The position numbers were made by a program, and so were the translations under genes. The notes beneath the pieces are model-generated. The model did no database searches and was not told the DNA's origin. It was given only the letters and a program-made list of their open reading frames with translations. From UBA2033 sp035345875 (GTDB lineage: Bacteria > Spirochaetota > Leptospiria > Leptospirales > Leptospiraceae), in NCBI GenBank assembly GCA_035345875.1, contig DAORDH010000010.1:1-64000 (forward strand): 64,000 bases of DNA, read 5' to 3'. Position 1 is the stretch's first letter. The number at the start of each line of letters is the position of its first letter. Shown here in pieces: positions 9,199-17,968 of this stretch.

Positions 9199-9972
9199 AT
9201 GATGGCTTTATATGATTTAGCAAAGAGTTATATCTATGGTGCGGGATATACACTTGTATTATTATTTGAAACCATTTTACAATTTAGAGCAATTTTTTTT
9301 AAGAGAAATGAAATTGTCCAACAAATGTTTACCGCAGGGATTAGTAGTTTCTTTGTTGTATCCATTGTTGCTGTTTTTACAGGAATGATCATGGGTCTTA
9401 ATGCAGGACTTGGCTTGAAAGACTTTGGAGCGGAGGGGCAAATCGGTCTTTTACTCACGATTACTCTCACTCGTGAAATGTCTCCTTTTATGACAGCTCT
9501 TATTTTGTCTGCTTCTGTTGGTTCTGCTATTGCTGCCGAAATTGGAACTATGAAAGTGTCCGAAGAAATTGATGCTCTGGAGGTAATGTCGATTAGCCCT
9601 GTGCGTTATCTTGTTATGCCTAGAGTATTGGGATTTTCTTTGATGGTTCCGGTTCTTTGTATTTATTCCAGTATCCTTGGAGTTTTAGGGGGAGCCGTTG
9701 TTGGTCACTTTCAGTTGGGCGTGGAATATCAGGTTTATTTCAATGATGTGCTTCTTAGAGTTGGTTCTATTCCTGGTCTTAAAGATTTATATGTAGGGCT
9801 ACTCAAAGGTTTTGTATTTGGAGTTACTGTCTCAATTGTCGCTTGTTCCCATGGACTTAGAGCGACTAACGGTGCGTTGGGAGTAGGGAGAGCCACTAGA
9901 GAATCCGTTGTGACTTCTTTTTTACTAGTTATATTTTTTGGTTATGTATTAACCGCAGTTCTATATAGGTAA
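9199..9972 (+). CDS. MlaE/YrbE-type ABC transporter permease
   Basis: A 257-aa integral membrane protein of the MlaE (DUF140) family, which moves phospholipids between inner and outer membranes in MCE-type systems. Visible family marks are FTGMIMGLNAGLGLKDFG, then LTITLTREMSPFMTALILSA, and the conserved AAEIGTMKVSEEIDALEVM with the EQIDAL-like coupling segment. About five to six hydrophobic helices follow. An alternative Met is the next codon (9202). The ATPase gene follows 3 bp downstream. A substrate-binding MCE (MlaD) gene is not present in the next positions. Confidence 0.9.
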   Translation: MMALYDLAKSYIYGAGYTLVLLFETILQFRAIFFKRNEIVQQMFTAGISSFFVVSIVAVFTGMIMGLNAGLGLKDFGAEGQIGLLLTITLTREMSPFMTALILSASVGSAIAAEIGTMKVSEEIDALEVMSISPVRYLVMPRVLGFSLMVPVLCIYSSILGVLGGAVVGHFQLGVEYQVYFNDVLLRVGSIPGLKDLYVGLLKGFVFGVTVSIVACSHGLRATNGALGVGRATRESVVTSFLLVIFFGYVLTAVLYR

Positions 9973-9975
9973 AAT

Positions 9976-10761
9976 ATGTCTGAAACTCCAATTATTGAAA
10001 TGAGAAATGTGCATAAGACTTTTGGCACTAGAAAGATTTTAAAGGGTGTTGATCTATATGTGAAGAAGGGGGAAACAATGGTCATACTAGGACCTTCTGG
10101 AACTGGAAAGTCCGTTACCCTAAAGCACATTACAGGACTAGTTGCGCCAGATGAGGGGGATTGTTTTATTTTTGGAGAATCGATCTCCTTTTCGAAGGAA
10201 AAAGTTAGAGAAAGACTTAGAGCCAAGATGGGAGTTTTATTTCAATCAGGTGCACTTATCAATTGGCTCAGTGTATATGAAAATGTAGCCCTTCCTTTAA
10301 GAGAACATAAAATTTCAAAAGGAGAAGAACTACATCGAAATGTGATGGAGAAATTACAATGGCTCGATCTAGTTGTGGCTAAAGATAATTTGCCAGGGGA
10401 TATCAGTGGGGGGATGAAAAAAAGAGCAGGTATTGCAAGAGCTCTTACAACCAATCCTGAAATTTTACTTTATGATGAACCTACATCCGGATTGGATCCT
10501 GTGATGTCTAACGTCTTTAATGAACTCATTCTTCGATTAAAAAAAGAACTCCATGTCACTTCAATTGTTGTTACTCACGATATGGAAAGTGCTTATATGA
10601 TTGCAGATAGAATTACTTTCTTATATGAAGGAAAGGCAATTTTTTGTGGAACTGTTTCTGAATTAAAAGCTTCTCCGAATCCAGTGATTCAACAATTTAT
10701 TCATGGAAAAACAGTTGGTCCTATGATCCTAGATCATTCTGAAAAACCCAAAAAACATTGA
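9976..10761 (+). CDS. MlaF-type ABC transporter ATPase
   Basis: A 261-aa ABC ATPase that pairs with the MlaE-type permease just upstream. Walker A is GPSGTGKS (about 38-45), the Q-loop region is VLFQSGAL, and the signature is ISGGMKKRAGIARAL. Walker B is ILLYDEPTSGLDP and the switch His is in VVTHD. The signature reads SGGMKKR rather than SGGQ, as in the MlaF/Ttg2A subgroup. Like the permease it lacks a neighbouring MCE gene, so the periplasmic partner must be encoded elsewhere. Confidence 0.92.
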   Translation: MSETPIIEMRNVHKTFGTRKILKGVDLYVKKGETMVILGPSGTGKSVTLKHITGLVAPDEGDCFIFGESISFSKEKVRERLRAKMGVLFQSGALINWLSVYENVALPLREHKISKGEELHRNVMEKLQWLDLVVAKDNLPGDISGGMKKRAGIARALTTNPEILLYDEPTSGLDPVMSNVFNELILRLKKELHVTSIVVTHDMESAYMIADRITFLYEGKAIFCGTVSELKASPNPVIQQFIHGKTVGPMILDHSEKPKKH

Positions 10762-10764
10762 TAC

Positions 10765-11715
10765 ATGCAATTTTTTTATAGAGTTCAATCAAAAGATCAG
10801 AACAAGCGAGTAGATGAATTTTTAACTTCTAAATATACCTATTATGATTTAGAAAGATGGCGAGAAGAAATTGAAAATAAGAAGATTCAAATCAATCAGG
10901 AAAATACTTTAAAGGATAAACTTCTAAAAGAGGGTGATGAAATTTCTTTTACTATTCCAGATTTTATAGAACCAGAAATTGATTCAGATTATTCTGTTTT
11001 ATACGAAGATGAATATTATTTTGCAATTGGGAAATCAGGAAATCTGCCTGTTCATCCCGCGGGAAGGTATCGAAAAAATAATCTAACTACATTATTAGAA
11101 TCAGATTCTAGACTCCCAAAACCTTTTTATCTGATTCACAGAATCGATCGAGAAACATCTGGAATTGTTCTATTTGGTAAATCAAAATTAGCCGCAAGTA
11201 AATTAGGAGAACTTTTCGAAAAAAATAAAATTCAAAAGACTTATCTTGTCTATGTTGAAGGGGTTTTTCCTGAATCTTTAGAAGCAAAAGGATTTTTGGA
11301 AAAAGACGAAAAATCAAAGATTCGAAAAAAGAAAAAATTTACCTTTGAGAAAACAAAAGATATTTTGTGGGAAGTCTATACAGACTTTGCAAGAGTAGAA
11401 GTAGAAGGAAATATTTCAAAGATTAAAGCATTTCCACACACAGGAAAGATTCATCAAATCAGGGCAACTCTTCATTCTCTAGGCTATCCACTCTTAGGGG
11501 ATAAGATTTATGGTAGAGATGAATCCTATTTTTTAGAATTTATTGAAACGGGTAAAGCTAGAGAAAATGAACGGATCGAAAGGCAGGCTCTTCACGCCTT
11601 TTCCATTACCTTTCCTCATCCTTTTTTAAAAAAAGAAATTTCAATTGAGTGTGTAGAACCATTAGATATGCAAAAAATATTTTCTAACTCACCTTACATA
11701 AAATTGACACTTTAA
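10765..11715 (+). CDS. RluA-family RNA pseudouridine synthase
   Basis: A 316-aa enzyme that isomerises uridine to pseudouridine in structured RNA. An S4-like RNA-binding domain fills residues 1-70 (KRVDEFLTSK through IQINQENTLKDKLLKEGDEI). The catalytic motif HRIDRETSGIVLFGKS holds the nucleophilic Asp, and HTGKIHQIRATLHSLGYPLLGDKIYG is the RluA C-terminal signature. The target (rRNA or tRNA) cannot be told from sequence. It starts 3 bp after the ABC ATPase gene and is the last gene of that run. Confidence 0.92.
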   Translation: MQFFYRVQSKDQNKRVDEFLTSKYTYYDLERWREEIENKKIQINQENTLKDKLLKEGDEISFTIPDFIEPEIDSDYSVLYEDEYYFAIGKSGNLPVHPAGRYRKNNLTTLLESDSRLPKPFYLIHRIDRETSGIVLFGKSKLAASKLGELFEKNKIQKTYLVYVEGVFPESLEAKGFLEKDEKSKIRKKKKFTFEKTKDILWEVYTDFARVEVEGNISKIKAFPHTGKIHQIRATLHSLGYPLLGDKIYGRDESYFLEFIETGKARENERIERQALHAFSITFPHPFLKKEISIECVEPLDMQKIFSNSPYIKLTL

Positions 11716-11806
11716 GGAAAAAGAAATGATTTTAATAATATTATGAAATGCGAATGAACTAATAAAATCAATAGCCTGCTTTATGTTTCGACTGTTAGAG
11801 AGAAAC

Positions 11807-11921
11807 ATTGAGTTTGGAAAGCCCTCCGTTCCTTCTCTTTCGCTCTGCTCAAGCTCATTGTCATTTTTCAATGACAATAGGAGCAAACCTCATTTGAACG
11901 CTTGGCTCACCCAAACTCAAT
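11807..11921. repeat. Imperfect palindromic element with an 11-bp perfect terminal inverted repeat
   Basis: ATTGAGTTTGG at 11807-11817 is the exact reverse complement of CCAAACTCAAT at 11911-11921. Inside are nested complementary pairs: CGTTC/GAACG, and a 9-bp stem ATTGTCATT/AATGACAAT at 11857-11865 and 11870-11878 with loop TTTC. The whole 115 bp could fold as one long hairpin. It lies between two convergent genes. Small open frames on both strands over it are by-products of the palindrome. It could be a MITE-like element or a bidirectional terminator without a T-run. Confidence 0.6.
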
Positions 11922-11960
11922 CATTCCTTTTATTAAGCAATGATATTGTAAGGTGCGTTT

Positions 11961-12758
11961 CTAAATAATATCCGATAGTCTCCACATCTGAGATAGAATC
12001 GAACCTTTAGAAAAATTATCTATATTGGGTGCTCCAGATAAATCACTGGTATCAATGACTCTAAAATCTATACTAAATCTTGTTTTATTGGTTTGATTTG
12101 GTCTTGTTCCATGCAGATGAGAAGCGGAAAAAATCAACAGTTCTCCTGCCTGCATAGGAATTTTTAATTCAGAAGTTTGCGGTAAATCCACTTTAGCCTC
12201 TGGAAAAATTCTCTGGGTTTCAAACTTGGGGTTTGCCTGAAAGCCACCACTCAAATTCCAATTTTCCAAATGAAATAAATTCGAATCATTTTGGATAGGT
12301 TTATCAAAATATTCTGGATAGAACGCGAAAGTATCTTTCTCATCTACAGAAAAGATAGGAATCCAAAAATTGATTTGTGTTTCTGGGTTTGCATACCAAG
12401 TGTCTCTATGAATTGCAAAAGCTGGCTTAGCATTATCAATGGTATGTAAATAAGAAGTAACACATCTTAGCCGTAAATTGTCTATATATGTAGTTTCAAT
12501 CTTGTAATTGAATTCTTTTAAGAGGTTTGCTATTCGTTTCTTTATTGTTAAATTTTTTGTAAGCTCTTCTTTTATTTCAGAAAATAATTGATGAAACTTT
12601 TCGGGGGATACTTTTTTTTCGAAGGTTTGTAAATCTTTTGTGCATAATTTTTTTTCTAGAAAAAGGTAAACAAAGTCTTTTAAAACATAAGAAGATAGAA
12701 TATCCTTTTTATGTAAAATTTTACCATTAAATATTTCTTTTTTGAATTGATGCATCAT
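11961..12758 (-). CDS. Fe(II)/2-oxoglutarate oxygenase-like protein (PhyH-like)
   Basis: A 265-aa protein with the 2OG-oxygenase facial triad pattern. It has an HxD in FAIHRDTWYANP, a distal His in FSASHLHGTRPNQ, and an Arg about 10 residues on in TRFSIDFR that would bind 2-oxoglutarate. Between them lie the beta strands of a jelly roll, including TQINFWIPIF. The N-terminal 100 residues are helical and unassigned. The substrate is unknown; related enzymes act on fatty acyl groups or in antibiotic and sugar modification. It is a single gene, convergent with the RluA-type synthase. Confidence 0.6.
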   Translation of the reverse strand: MMHQFKKEIFNGKILHKKDILSSYVLKDFVYLFLEKKLCTKDLQTFEKKVSPEKFHQLFSEIKEELTKNLTIKKRIANLLKEFNYKIETTYIDNLRLRCVTSYLHTIDNAKPAFAIHRDTWYANPETQINFWIPIFSVDEKDTFAFYPEYFDKPIQNDSNLFHLENWNLSGGFQANPKFETQRIFPEAKVDLPQTSELKIPMQAGELLIFSASHLHGTRPNQTNKTRFSIDFRVIDTSDLSGAPNIDNFSKGSILSQMWRLSDII

Positions 12759-13062
12759 GTTTGGGAAGTTATGAAAATACTATATAAATATTTCTTTGAA
12801 AAAAATTCCACTCTGAAATTATACAAAATATGAATTGGCAATCTAAGTCTTCACCCTTAAAATCATCAACTATCAGAACACTCATTTGTTTTCTAATATA
12901 GATTTAAAATACTATATATCAGTTTAAGCTGTATCAAATCCCTACAGTGAAGGATAAAGATTTAGTGATGATATAATAATATATACTGTATGGTAAATGA
13001 AAATAATTTAGAATCATTTGAAATCGTTTGACTAATTCGAATTGAATTAAAATCCTTGGTGT
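12759..13062. other. AT-rich divergent intergenic region
   Basis: A 304-bp gap between the divergent oxygenase-like gene and the catalase-like gene. It carries no credible gene. The only local structure I see is a 10-bp palindrome AATTCGAATT near 13036-13045, about 20 bp before the ATG of the catalase-like gene. It could be an operator, but I cannot name one. Confidence 0.4.
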
Positions 13063-14166
13063 ATGAATCAAAGAAAATTAAGAATATTATTTTATACAAT
13101 GAGTATATTTCTATTGGGGCTAACGGTAGTTTGTTCCAGTCCTAAAGTAGAAATCCCGAAGGGAACAGAACTTGGTAAGGAATACCCAAATCCAAATGAA
13201 GAAGAAATCGCAAAGAGAACTCTGGAGTTGACTTTAACTTCTATCAAGGAAAATGCAAAAAACAATAACGGTAAGGTCTTAAGAGATGCTCATCCAAAAC
13301 ATCACGGATGTGTTTCTGGATCATTTACTGTGGAAAATAACGTTCCCGGAATGATGAAGCATGGGATATTTTCTAAACCTAAATCCTATCCAATCTGGAT
13401 TCGCTTTTCTAATGGGGGAACTCCACCAAAAGAGGATAAAGAGGGCGATATCCGTGGTATGGCAATCAAACTAATGGGTGTAGAAGGGGAAAAATTGTTA
13501 GAGGATGAGTAAAATGAAAAGACTCAGGATTTTTTATTAATCAGCCATACTGTTTTACCTGTTGGAGATCCAAAAGATTATTTAGATTTATTTGAAGCTG
13601 CATTTGCCAAAAAGCCACTCCGGCATTTAATCTTTAGCGGTCAATTTGGAGCGATTCGAAAGTTAGGCGCGATAAGAGGACTTAAAGTTCCATCTCCCCT
13701 TGGAATTCGATATTTTAGCACAACACCTTATAAATTAGGAGCTGGGGCTGTTAAATATTCCGCTAAACCATGCAATGGATTTAATCCACCTATGCCTGCG
13801 GAGCTAACACCAAATTACCTCAAAGAAACAATGATAAATCATTTGAATGAGAAAGAAGCTTGTTTTGATTTTATGATACAACCACAAACCGATCCAATCA
13901 CTATGCCGGTAGAAGATCCAGCAGAAGAGTGGGATGAAACTGTTTCGCCTTTTGTAAAAGTTGCTACAATTAAAATTGATAAACAAAAATTTGATTCAAC
14001 GGAACAAATGGAAGCCTGTGAAAATCTTTCCTTTACTCCATGGCACTCTTTACCAGATCACAAGCCATTGGGAGGGATCAATCGTGTTCGTAAATCTGTA
14101 TACATAGGAATTTCAAAATATCGTCATGAGACGAATGGTGTGCCTAGAAAAGAACCAACAAAATAA
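13063..14166 (+). pseudogene. Catalase-related lipoprotein gene interrupted by one in-frame TAA
   Basis: Bases 13063-13512 and 13513-14166 are the same reading frame, separated only by TAA at 13510-13512. Reading through gives 367 residues: ...GEKLLEDE-stop-NEKTQDFLLISH.... The first part has a hydrophobic N-terminus ending VVCSSPK (possible lipoprotein Cys). It continues with HPKHHGCVSGSFTV, YPIWIRFSNG and GDIRGMAIKLMG, the catalase-fold core with its active-site His region. The second part continues the fold and has its own internal ATGs but no good ribosome-binding site. One base change (AAA to TAA) would explain the break. It is probably a recent pseudogene, or possibly a sequencing error. 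Peroxide detoxification would be the ancestral role. Confidence 0.75.
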
Positions 14167-14183
14167 GAATTGCATGAGATAAT

Positions 14184-14313
14184 GGATTGTGTAAATGCTT
14201 TAAAAAAAATCTAACCACGAAGAGCACGAGGGTCGAGAAGGTCAAAATTTCCTTCTAAATTTACAATTTTACTTCGTGGCATTCATGGTGAAAATCTTGC
14301 TTTTACACAGTCC
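14184..14313. repeat. Palindromic intergenic element
   Basis: GGATTGTGTAAATGC at 14184-14198 pairs, with two mismatches, with GCTTTTACACAGTCC at 14299-14313. Inside, ACCACGAAGAGCACGA on the left is roughly complementary to CTTCGTGGCATTCATGGT on the right. The 130-bp element lies directly after the broken catalase-like gene and holds no gene. Its layout (terminal inverted repeats containing GTGTAA, inner second palindrome) is like the larger element at 42525-42802. Confidence 0.5.
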
Positions 14314-14339
14314 GAAATAAGAAAGCGCTCAATTTAAGG

Positions 14340-14376
14340 ATTACCGCACAGGCTCACGGATAGTGGTAATTTTTTT
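14340..14376 (+). terminator. Candidate terminator hairpin before the glutathione peroxidase gene
   Basis: ATTACCGC (14340-14347) can pair with GTGGTAAT (14363-14370), with one G-U pair and a 15-nt loop, followed by a run of T to about 14376. This is the rho-independent layout on the plus strand. The same ATTACC...GGTAAT ends occur in the dispersed palindromes at 35405 and 42574, so it may be a short member of that family instead. Confidence 0.35.
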
Positions 14377-14463
14377 CCAATCTAAACATTCTAAATTTAT
14401 CCAATGAGTTTAATAATTGCCACATAGATTGAAATAATATCTAATGCAAAGAAAGGATAAATT

Positions 14464-14946
14464 ATGAACGAACCACTCAATCATTCTGTAAAAGATATCA
14501 ATGGGAATCTAGTAAATCTAAATGAGTTTAAGGGAAAAACTACACTCATTGTAAATGTTGCTTCTAAATGTGGACTCACTCCACAGTATAAAGGCTTACA
14601 AGAGTTATATGATAAATACAAAGATAAAAACTTTGTGATCCTTGGTTTTCCGTCCAATGATTTTTTGGGACAAGAACCAGGAACAGAAAATGATATTAAA
14701 CAGTTTTGTGAACTTAATTATAAAGTAAGTTTTCCTATGTTTTCAAAAATCAAAGTAAAAAAGGGAGATGGTCAGGCTGATTTGTATAAATATCTCACAT
14801 CAAAAGAAACAAATCCAGGCTTTGAGGGAGAGATAGAATGGAACTTTCAAAAATTCTTAGTAGATAAAAATGGAAAAACAGTGAAACGTTATTCTCCTAA
14901 AACTACGCCTGAAGAAATCGCGAAAGAAATAGAAAACTATTTATAA
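14464..14946 (+). CDS. Glutathione peroxidase-family thiol peroxidase
   Basis: A 160-aa thioredoxin-fold peroxidase that reduces H2O2 and organic peroxides in the cytosol. NVASKCGLTPQYKGLQELY holds the peroxidatic Cys (Cys form, not selenocysteine). FPSNDFLGQEPG holds the family's second conserved motif, and WNFQKFLVDKNG the Trp/Asn pair. AAAGGATAAATT before the ATG gives a ribosome-binding site. Bacterial Cys-type members usually use thioredoxin rather than glutathione. It lies beside the broken catalase-like gene, suggesting an oxidative-stress neighbourhood. Confidence 0.9.
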   Translation: MNEPLNHSVKDINGNLVNLNEFKGKTTLIVNVASKCGLTPQYKGLQELYDKYKDKNFVILGFPSNDFLGQEPGTENDIKQFCELNYKVSFPMFSKIKVKKGDGQADLYKYLTSKETNPGFEGEIEWNFQKFLVDKNGKTVKRYSPKTTPEEIAKEIENYL

Positions 14947-15134
14947 CTAAAGAGAATTGAAAAAGAAACCACCTAGGAATGACGCCTTTGTATATGTTCA
15001 TCTGCGGTAAATTATCCGAATCGTTAGGACTGTGACTCGGAAGAGAGTATAAAGACTGGAATACTATCTCGTTTTCTGCTATTCTTTCCCTGGTGGTAAT
15101 ATAATTAAAAAAAGAATTTTAAATAAAATAAATT

Positions 15135-16283
15135 ATGTTTAAAGAAGAATTATTTATTAAAAAAACACCTTACCGCAAAAAACAGATAATCGCTGTTAGC
15201 CTCTTATTTCTTTCTGGCATCTCATTAATTCTATTAGAGACAAAATTGATTCTAGCGAATCAAGAGATGATTCGAAAAATTCTAATCAATGCATTTGAAG
15301 GGGGATTTGTAGGTGGGCTTTGTGATTGGTTTGCAGTTTGGAAAACGTACAATGCAATCGAAAACGATAGCTTGATTGTCGCAGATGAAATAGGGCAATG
15401 GGTTGCTTCTGATTTATTAGACAAAAATACCTTAAAAAACCAAATCAACGAAGTCTTAGACAGTGCTGAGACCAATGCAGAAATTTATAAACTTCTAGAT
15501 ACATATTTTGACACAAAGGAAAATACAAAGAAAATTTTAGAAAACCTTTGGATTAAGATGGAGCCTTCTGTCATTGAGTATATCGTTCATTACAATTTTT
15601 CTCTCAGTGAAATGTCTCTGATTACAAATGCGTCATCCGATCAGATTATCATTAATACAATTAAGATTTGTGTAGGGGATACTTTATCTAAAATTTCGGA
15701 AGAACAGAAGTTTAAAGAGTTTATTGCTAAAATTGTAAGCCAACAGAATGCAATGACTAAATTTGTAAGTATTTTTATCAATATTCCAAGTATAATCAAG
15801 ATGTATGGAGAAAAATTGAAATCGGGAGACGATAGTTTTTCTGAAAACGAACAATTTTTGGATGAAATGGTTACTATAATTTCAATGAGCGCAGATAAAT
15901 ATATTCTATCATGGCAATCCCTCAGCACAGAAAGAAAAACAGTTGCTGTGAAAGCGTTGATTACTCAACTTAGGGAAACATCTCTAGATGTTGCTGCAAA
16001 GTATATCATTCTGCATAAAAATCATATCAAAGCCTCTAAGACCTTGCGTAATTACATGCCAGTCAGGGAATTTTTTGAGTTTATTGAAGATAAAATTGAT
16101 GATCAAGTACCACAGTTTATAGGTCATAAAATATCCGAAAGACTCAAAAGCCAAGATCCTAAAGACTTTCGAGTAAATATTGAATGGAAAACAAGAAATA
16201 TATTGGAGAATATTCGAATTAATGGAACGATTCTAGGTTTCTTTCTTGGACTACTGATTGGAGTTTTAAAATATTCTATCTAA
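15135..16283 (+). CDS. DUF445-family membrane protein
   Basis: A 382-aa protein of the DUF445 (YjiN/YheB-like) family. A transmembrane helix at about 18-38 precedes the diagnostic FEGGFVGGLCDWFAVWKTY. The middle (90-350) is long amphipathic helices, and the C-terminus ends in a second membrane segment, GTILGFFLGLLIGVLKYSI. The molecular function is unknown for the family; the topology suggests a membrane-anchored helical domain. It is a single gene with a strongly A/T hairpin just after it. Confidence 0.75.
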   Translation: MFKEELFIKKTPYRKKQIIAVSLLFLSGISLILLETKLILANQEMIRKILINAFEGGFVGGLCDWFAVWKTYNAIENDSLIVADEIGQWVASDLLDKNTLKNQINEVLDSAETNAEIYKLLDTYFDTKENTKKILENLWIKMEPSVIEYIVHYNFSLSEMSLITNASSDQIIINTIKICVGDTLSKISEEQKFKEFIAKIVSQQNAMTKFVSIFINIPSIIKMYGEKLKSGDDSFSENEQFLDEMVTIISMSADKYILSWQSLSTERKTVAVKALITQLRETSLDVAAKYIILHKNHIKASKTLRNYMPVREFFEFIEDKIDDQVPQFIGHKISERLKSQDPKDFRVNIEWKTRNILENIRINGTILGFFLGLLIGVLKYSI

Positions 16284-16318
16284 ATAATTTTTTTTAAAAG
16301 GTGAAAAAAAAAATTATT
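16283..16318 (+). terminator. A/T hairpin after the DUF445 gene
   Basis: AATAATTTTTTTT at 16283-16295 is the perfect reverse complement of AAAAAAAATTATT at 16306-16318, with a 10-nt loop. The stem is only A-T, which is weak for a classical terminator. Its place directly after the stop codon and before the acpP promoter region is where one would be expected. Confidence 0.3.
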
Positions 16319-16467
16319 AAGACTTGCCAAAATTTTTTAAATTATAGAGCGTCAATTTTGAGATACATAGAGTATCCTTTAACCTTTAATCTATTACATT
16401 TTTTTGATTATGAAATCATACTTTAAAATTAGTAGAACCAATTAAAGGTATTAGCCGGAGGTAAAAA

Positions 16468-16701
16468 ATGGCAGATTTAGACAAAATTAAAGCGATCATC
16501 GTTGAGCAACTCGGAGTAGATGAGAGTGAAGTTACACCTGAAGCACACTTTATTGATGATTTAGGTGCTGACTCTCTTGATACAGTTGAGCTCGTTATGG
16601 CATTGGAAGAAGAATTCGGAATCGAAATCTCTGATGAAGATGCAGAAAAGATTCAAACTGTTGGCGACGTAGCTAAATACATCGACAAAGCAAAATCCTG
16701 A
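16468..16701 (+). CDS. acpP: Acyl carrier protein
   Basis: A 77-aa acidic four-helix protein that carries growing acyl chains in fatty-acid synthesis. The 4'-phosphopantetheine attachment Ser is in DDLGADSLDTVELVMALEE, and GIEISDEDAEKIQTVGDV is the typical helix III/IV region. A strong ribosome-binding site, GGAGGT, lies 6 bp before the ATG. rnc follows 69 bp downstream, as in many bacteria. Codon choice is enriched compared with its neighbours, as for a highly expressed gene. Confidence 0.97.
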   Translation: MADLDKIKAIIVEQLGVDESEVTPEAHFIDDLGADSLDTVELVMALEEEFGIEISDEDAEKIQTVGDVAKYIDKAKS

Positions 16702-16770
16702 TCCGATTTTATTTTATAATACGAAGTTAATAAGAAATTATTAGCTTCGTATTATTTTCCACTCCCACTT

Positions 16771-17514
16771 GTGTCAAGACCTACCTTAAAGACTTCACCT
16801 AACAAGCAGTTACCCCCCGAAAGAGTAAAAGAACTAAAAGATTTAATCAAACATATCAAGATACCGTTTCAAGATCTGGTTTTACTAAATTCAGCTTTTA
16901 CACATAAATCTTTTTTAAATGAAACTCATATGGAATATGAAGACAATGAGCGTTTAGAATTTCTAGGAGATTCTGCTTTGAGTCTAGTAGTGAGTAGTTA
17001 TCTATATCAAAGATTTCCAAAAGATAGGGAAGGCAAACTTTCGAAGGTGAAATCTAGAATTGTATCAGGCGCAGTTCTCTCCAAGATTGCAATTCAATTA
17101 GGACTCAATCGATATTTACTCCTTGGAAAAGGAGAGAAAGCAAATGGTGGTGATACAAATCGAAGCAATTTAGAAAATGTTTTAGAAGCTCTTTTAGGTG
17201 CAATTTATTTAGAGCATGGAATTCAAGCAGTGGCAGATTTTATTTTACCACATGTAGGAAACATTGTAGACAATGAGCTTCATTCTTATAAAGATCATCA
17301 AACAGCTTTGCAAGAATTTTGTCAGAAAAAATTTAAATTTATACCTGATTATGAATTGATAGCAGAAGAAGGACCTGATCACAATAAAGTTTTTAAAGTA
17401 AAAGTATCTATTAAAAACGTTGGAGAAAAGATTGGGATGGGAAATAGTAAACAAAAAGCACGGCAGGATGCGGCAAGCAAAATGCTAAAGTATATGAAGA
17501 TTAAGAATGCTTGA
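16771..17514 (+). CDS. rnc: Ribonuclease III
   Basis: A 247-aa double-strand-specific endoribonuclease that matures rRNA and processes mRNA. The catalytic signature NERLEFLGDSALSLVVSSYL carries the metal-binding Glu/Asp residues, and NLENVLEALLGAIYLEHG holds the second acidic pair. A double-stranded RNA-binding domain follows at about 175-245, ending GNSKQKARQDAASKMLKYM. The start is GTG at 16771. The end overlaps the NUDIX gene by 8 bp, so the acpP-rnc-nudix-aroB-mscS run is probably one operon. Confidence 0.96.
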   Translation: MSRPTLKTSPNKQLPPERVKELKDLIKHIKIPFQDLVLLNSAFTHKSFLNETHMEYEDNERLEFLGDSALSLVVSSYLYQRFPKDREGKLSKVKSRIVSGAVLSKIAIQLGLNRYLLLGKGEKANGGDTNRSNLENVLEALLGAIYLEHGIQAVADFILPHVGNIVDNELHSYKDHQTALQEFCQKKFKFIPDYELIAEEGPDHNKVFKVKVSIKNVGEKIGMGNSKQKARQDAASKMLKYMKIKNA

Positions 17515-17968
17515 TTTCTTTTTAAAATCTAAAAAACTAAGAGTTAGAGTTGCTGCACTGATTCGCAATAATAAAGGCGAAATATTTTTAATTAAACAAA
17601 AGAAGAAAAATAAAGACTATTGGCTTTTACCGGGTGGGGGAATTGAGTTTGGAGAAAGTGCGATAGATGCTTTAGCTAGAGAATTAAAAGAAGAGCTTAG
17701 CCTAGAAATGAGCACTGCTAAATTCCTTCTGATCAATGAAAGCATTGATCCAAATGGAGAACGTCATTTGATTCAGCTTGTTTTCGAGGTAGAAGTAAAA
17801 AATTTTAATCCTTCAATTCCTAAAGAAGAAAAAGCAATTATCGAATTTGCATTTCATTCTATTGATTCAGTTCTTCAATTAGAACTGAGACCAGATATAA
17901 AAAATTATTTCAAAGAAACCAAGAAAGAAAAACCTAGATTTATTAAAAGCAAATGGGTGGAAGGATAA
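17507..17968 (+). CDS. NUDIX hydrolase
   Basis: A 153-aa pyrophosphohydrolase of nucleoside diphosphates linked to another group. The NUDIX box is complete: GGGIEFGESAIDALARELKEE, with the REL-x-EE metal-binding core. The N-terminus (LRVRVAALIRNNKGEIFLIKQ) is the usual first strand pair. The substrate cannot be predicted. It overlaps rnc by 8 bp and shares one base with the preferred aroB start at 17968. Confidence 0.9.
   Translation: MLDFFLKSKKLRVRVAALIRNNKGEIFLIKQKKKNKDYWLLPGGGIEFGESAIDALARELKEELSLEMSTAKFLLINESIDPNGERHLIQLVFEVEVKNFNPSIPKEEKAIIEFAFHSIDSVLQLELRPDIKNYFKETKKEKPRFIKSKWVEG

Noticed and set aside
11880..11890. GGAGCAAACCT shared with the CRISPR insert (61995-62005)
   Set aside because: The match is only 11 bp and the flanks do not extend it, so it is probably chance.
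11689..11968. Open frames on both strands over the palindromic element
   Set aside because: Both follow from the self-complementary sequence, and neither has a plausible start or protein character.
13792..14166. Separate 124-residue gene after the catalase-like fragment
   Set aside because: It is in the same frame as the upstream fragment and continues the same protein; only the TAA divides them.
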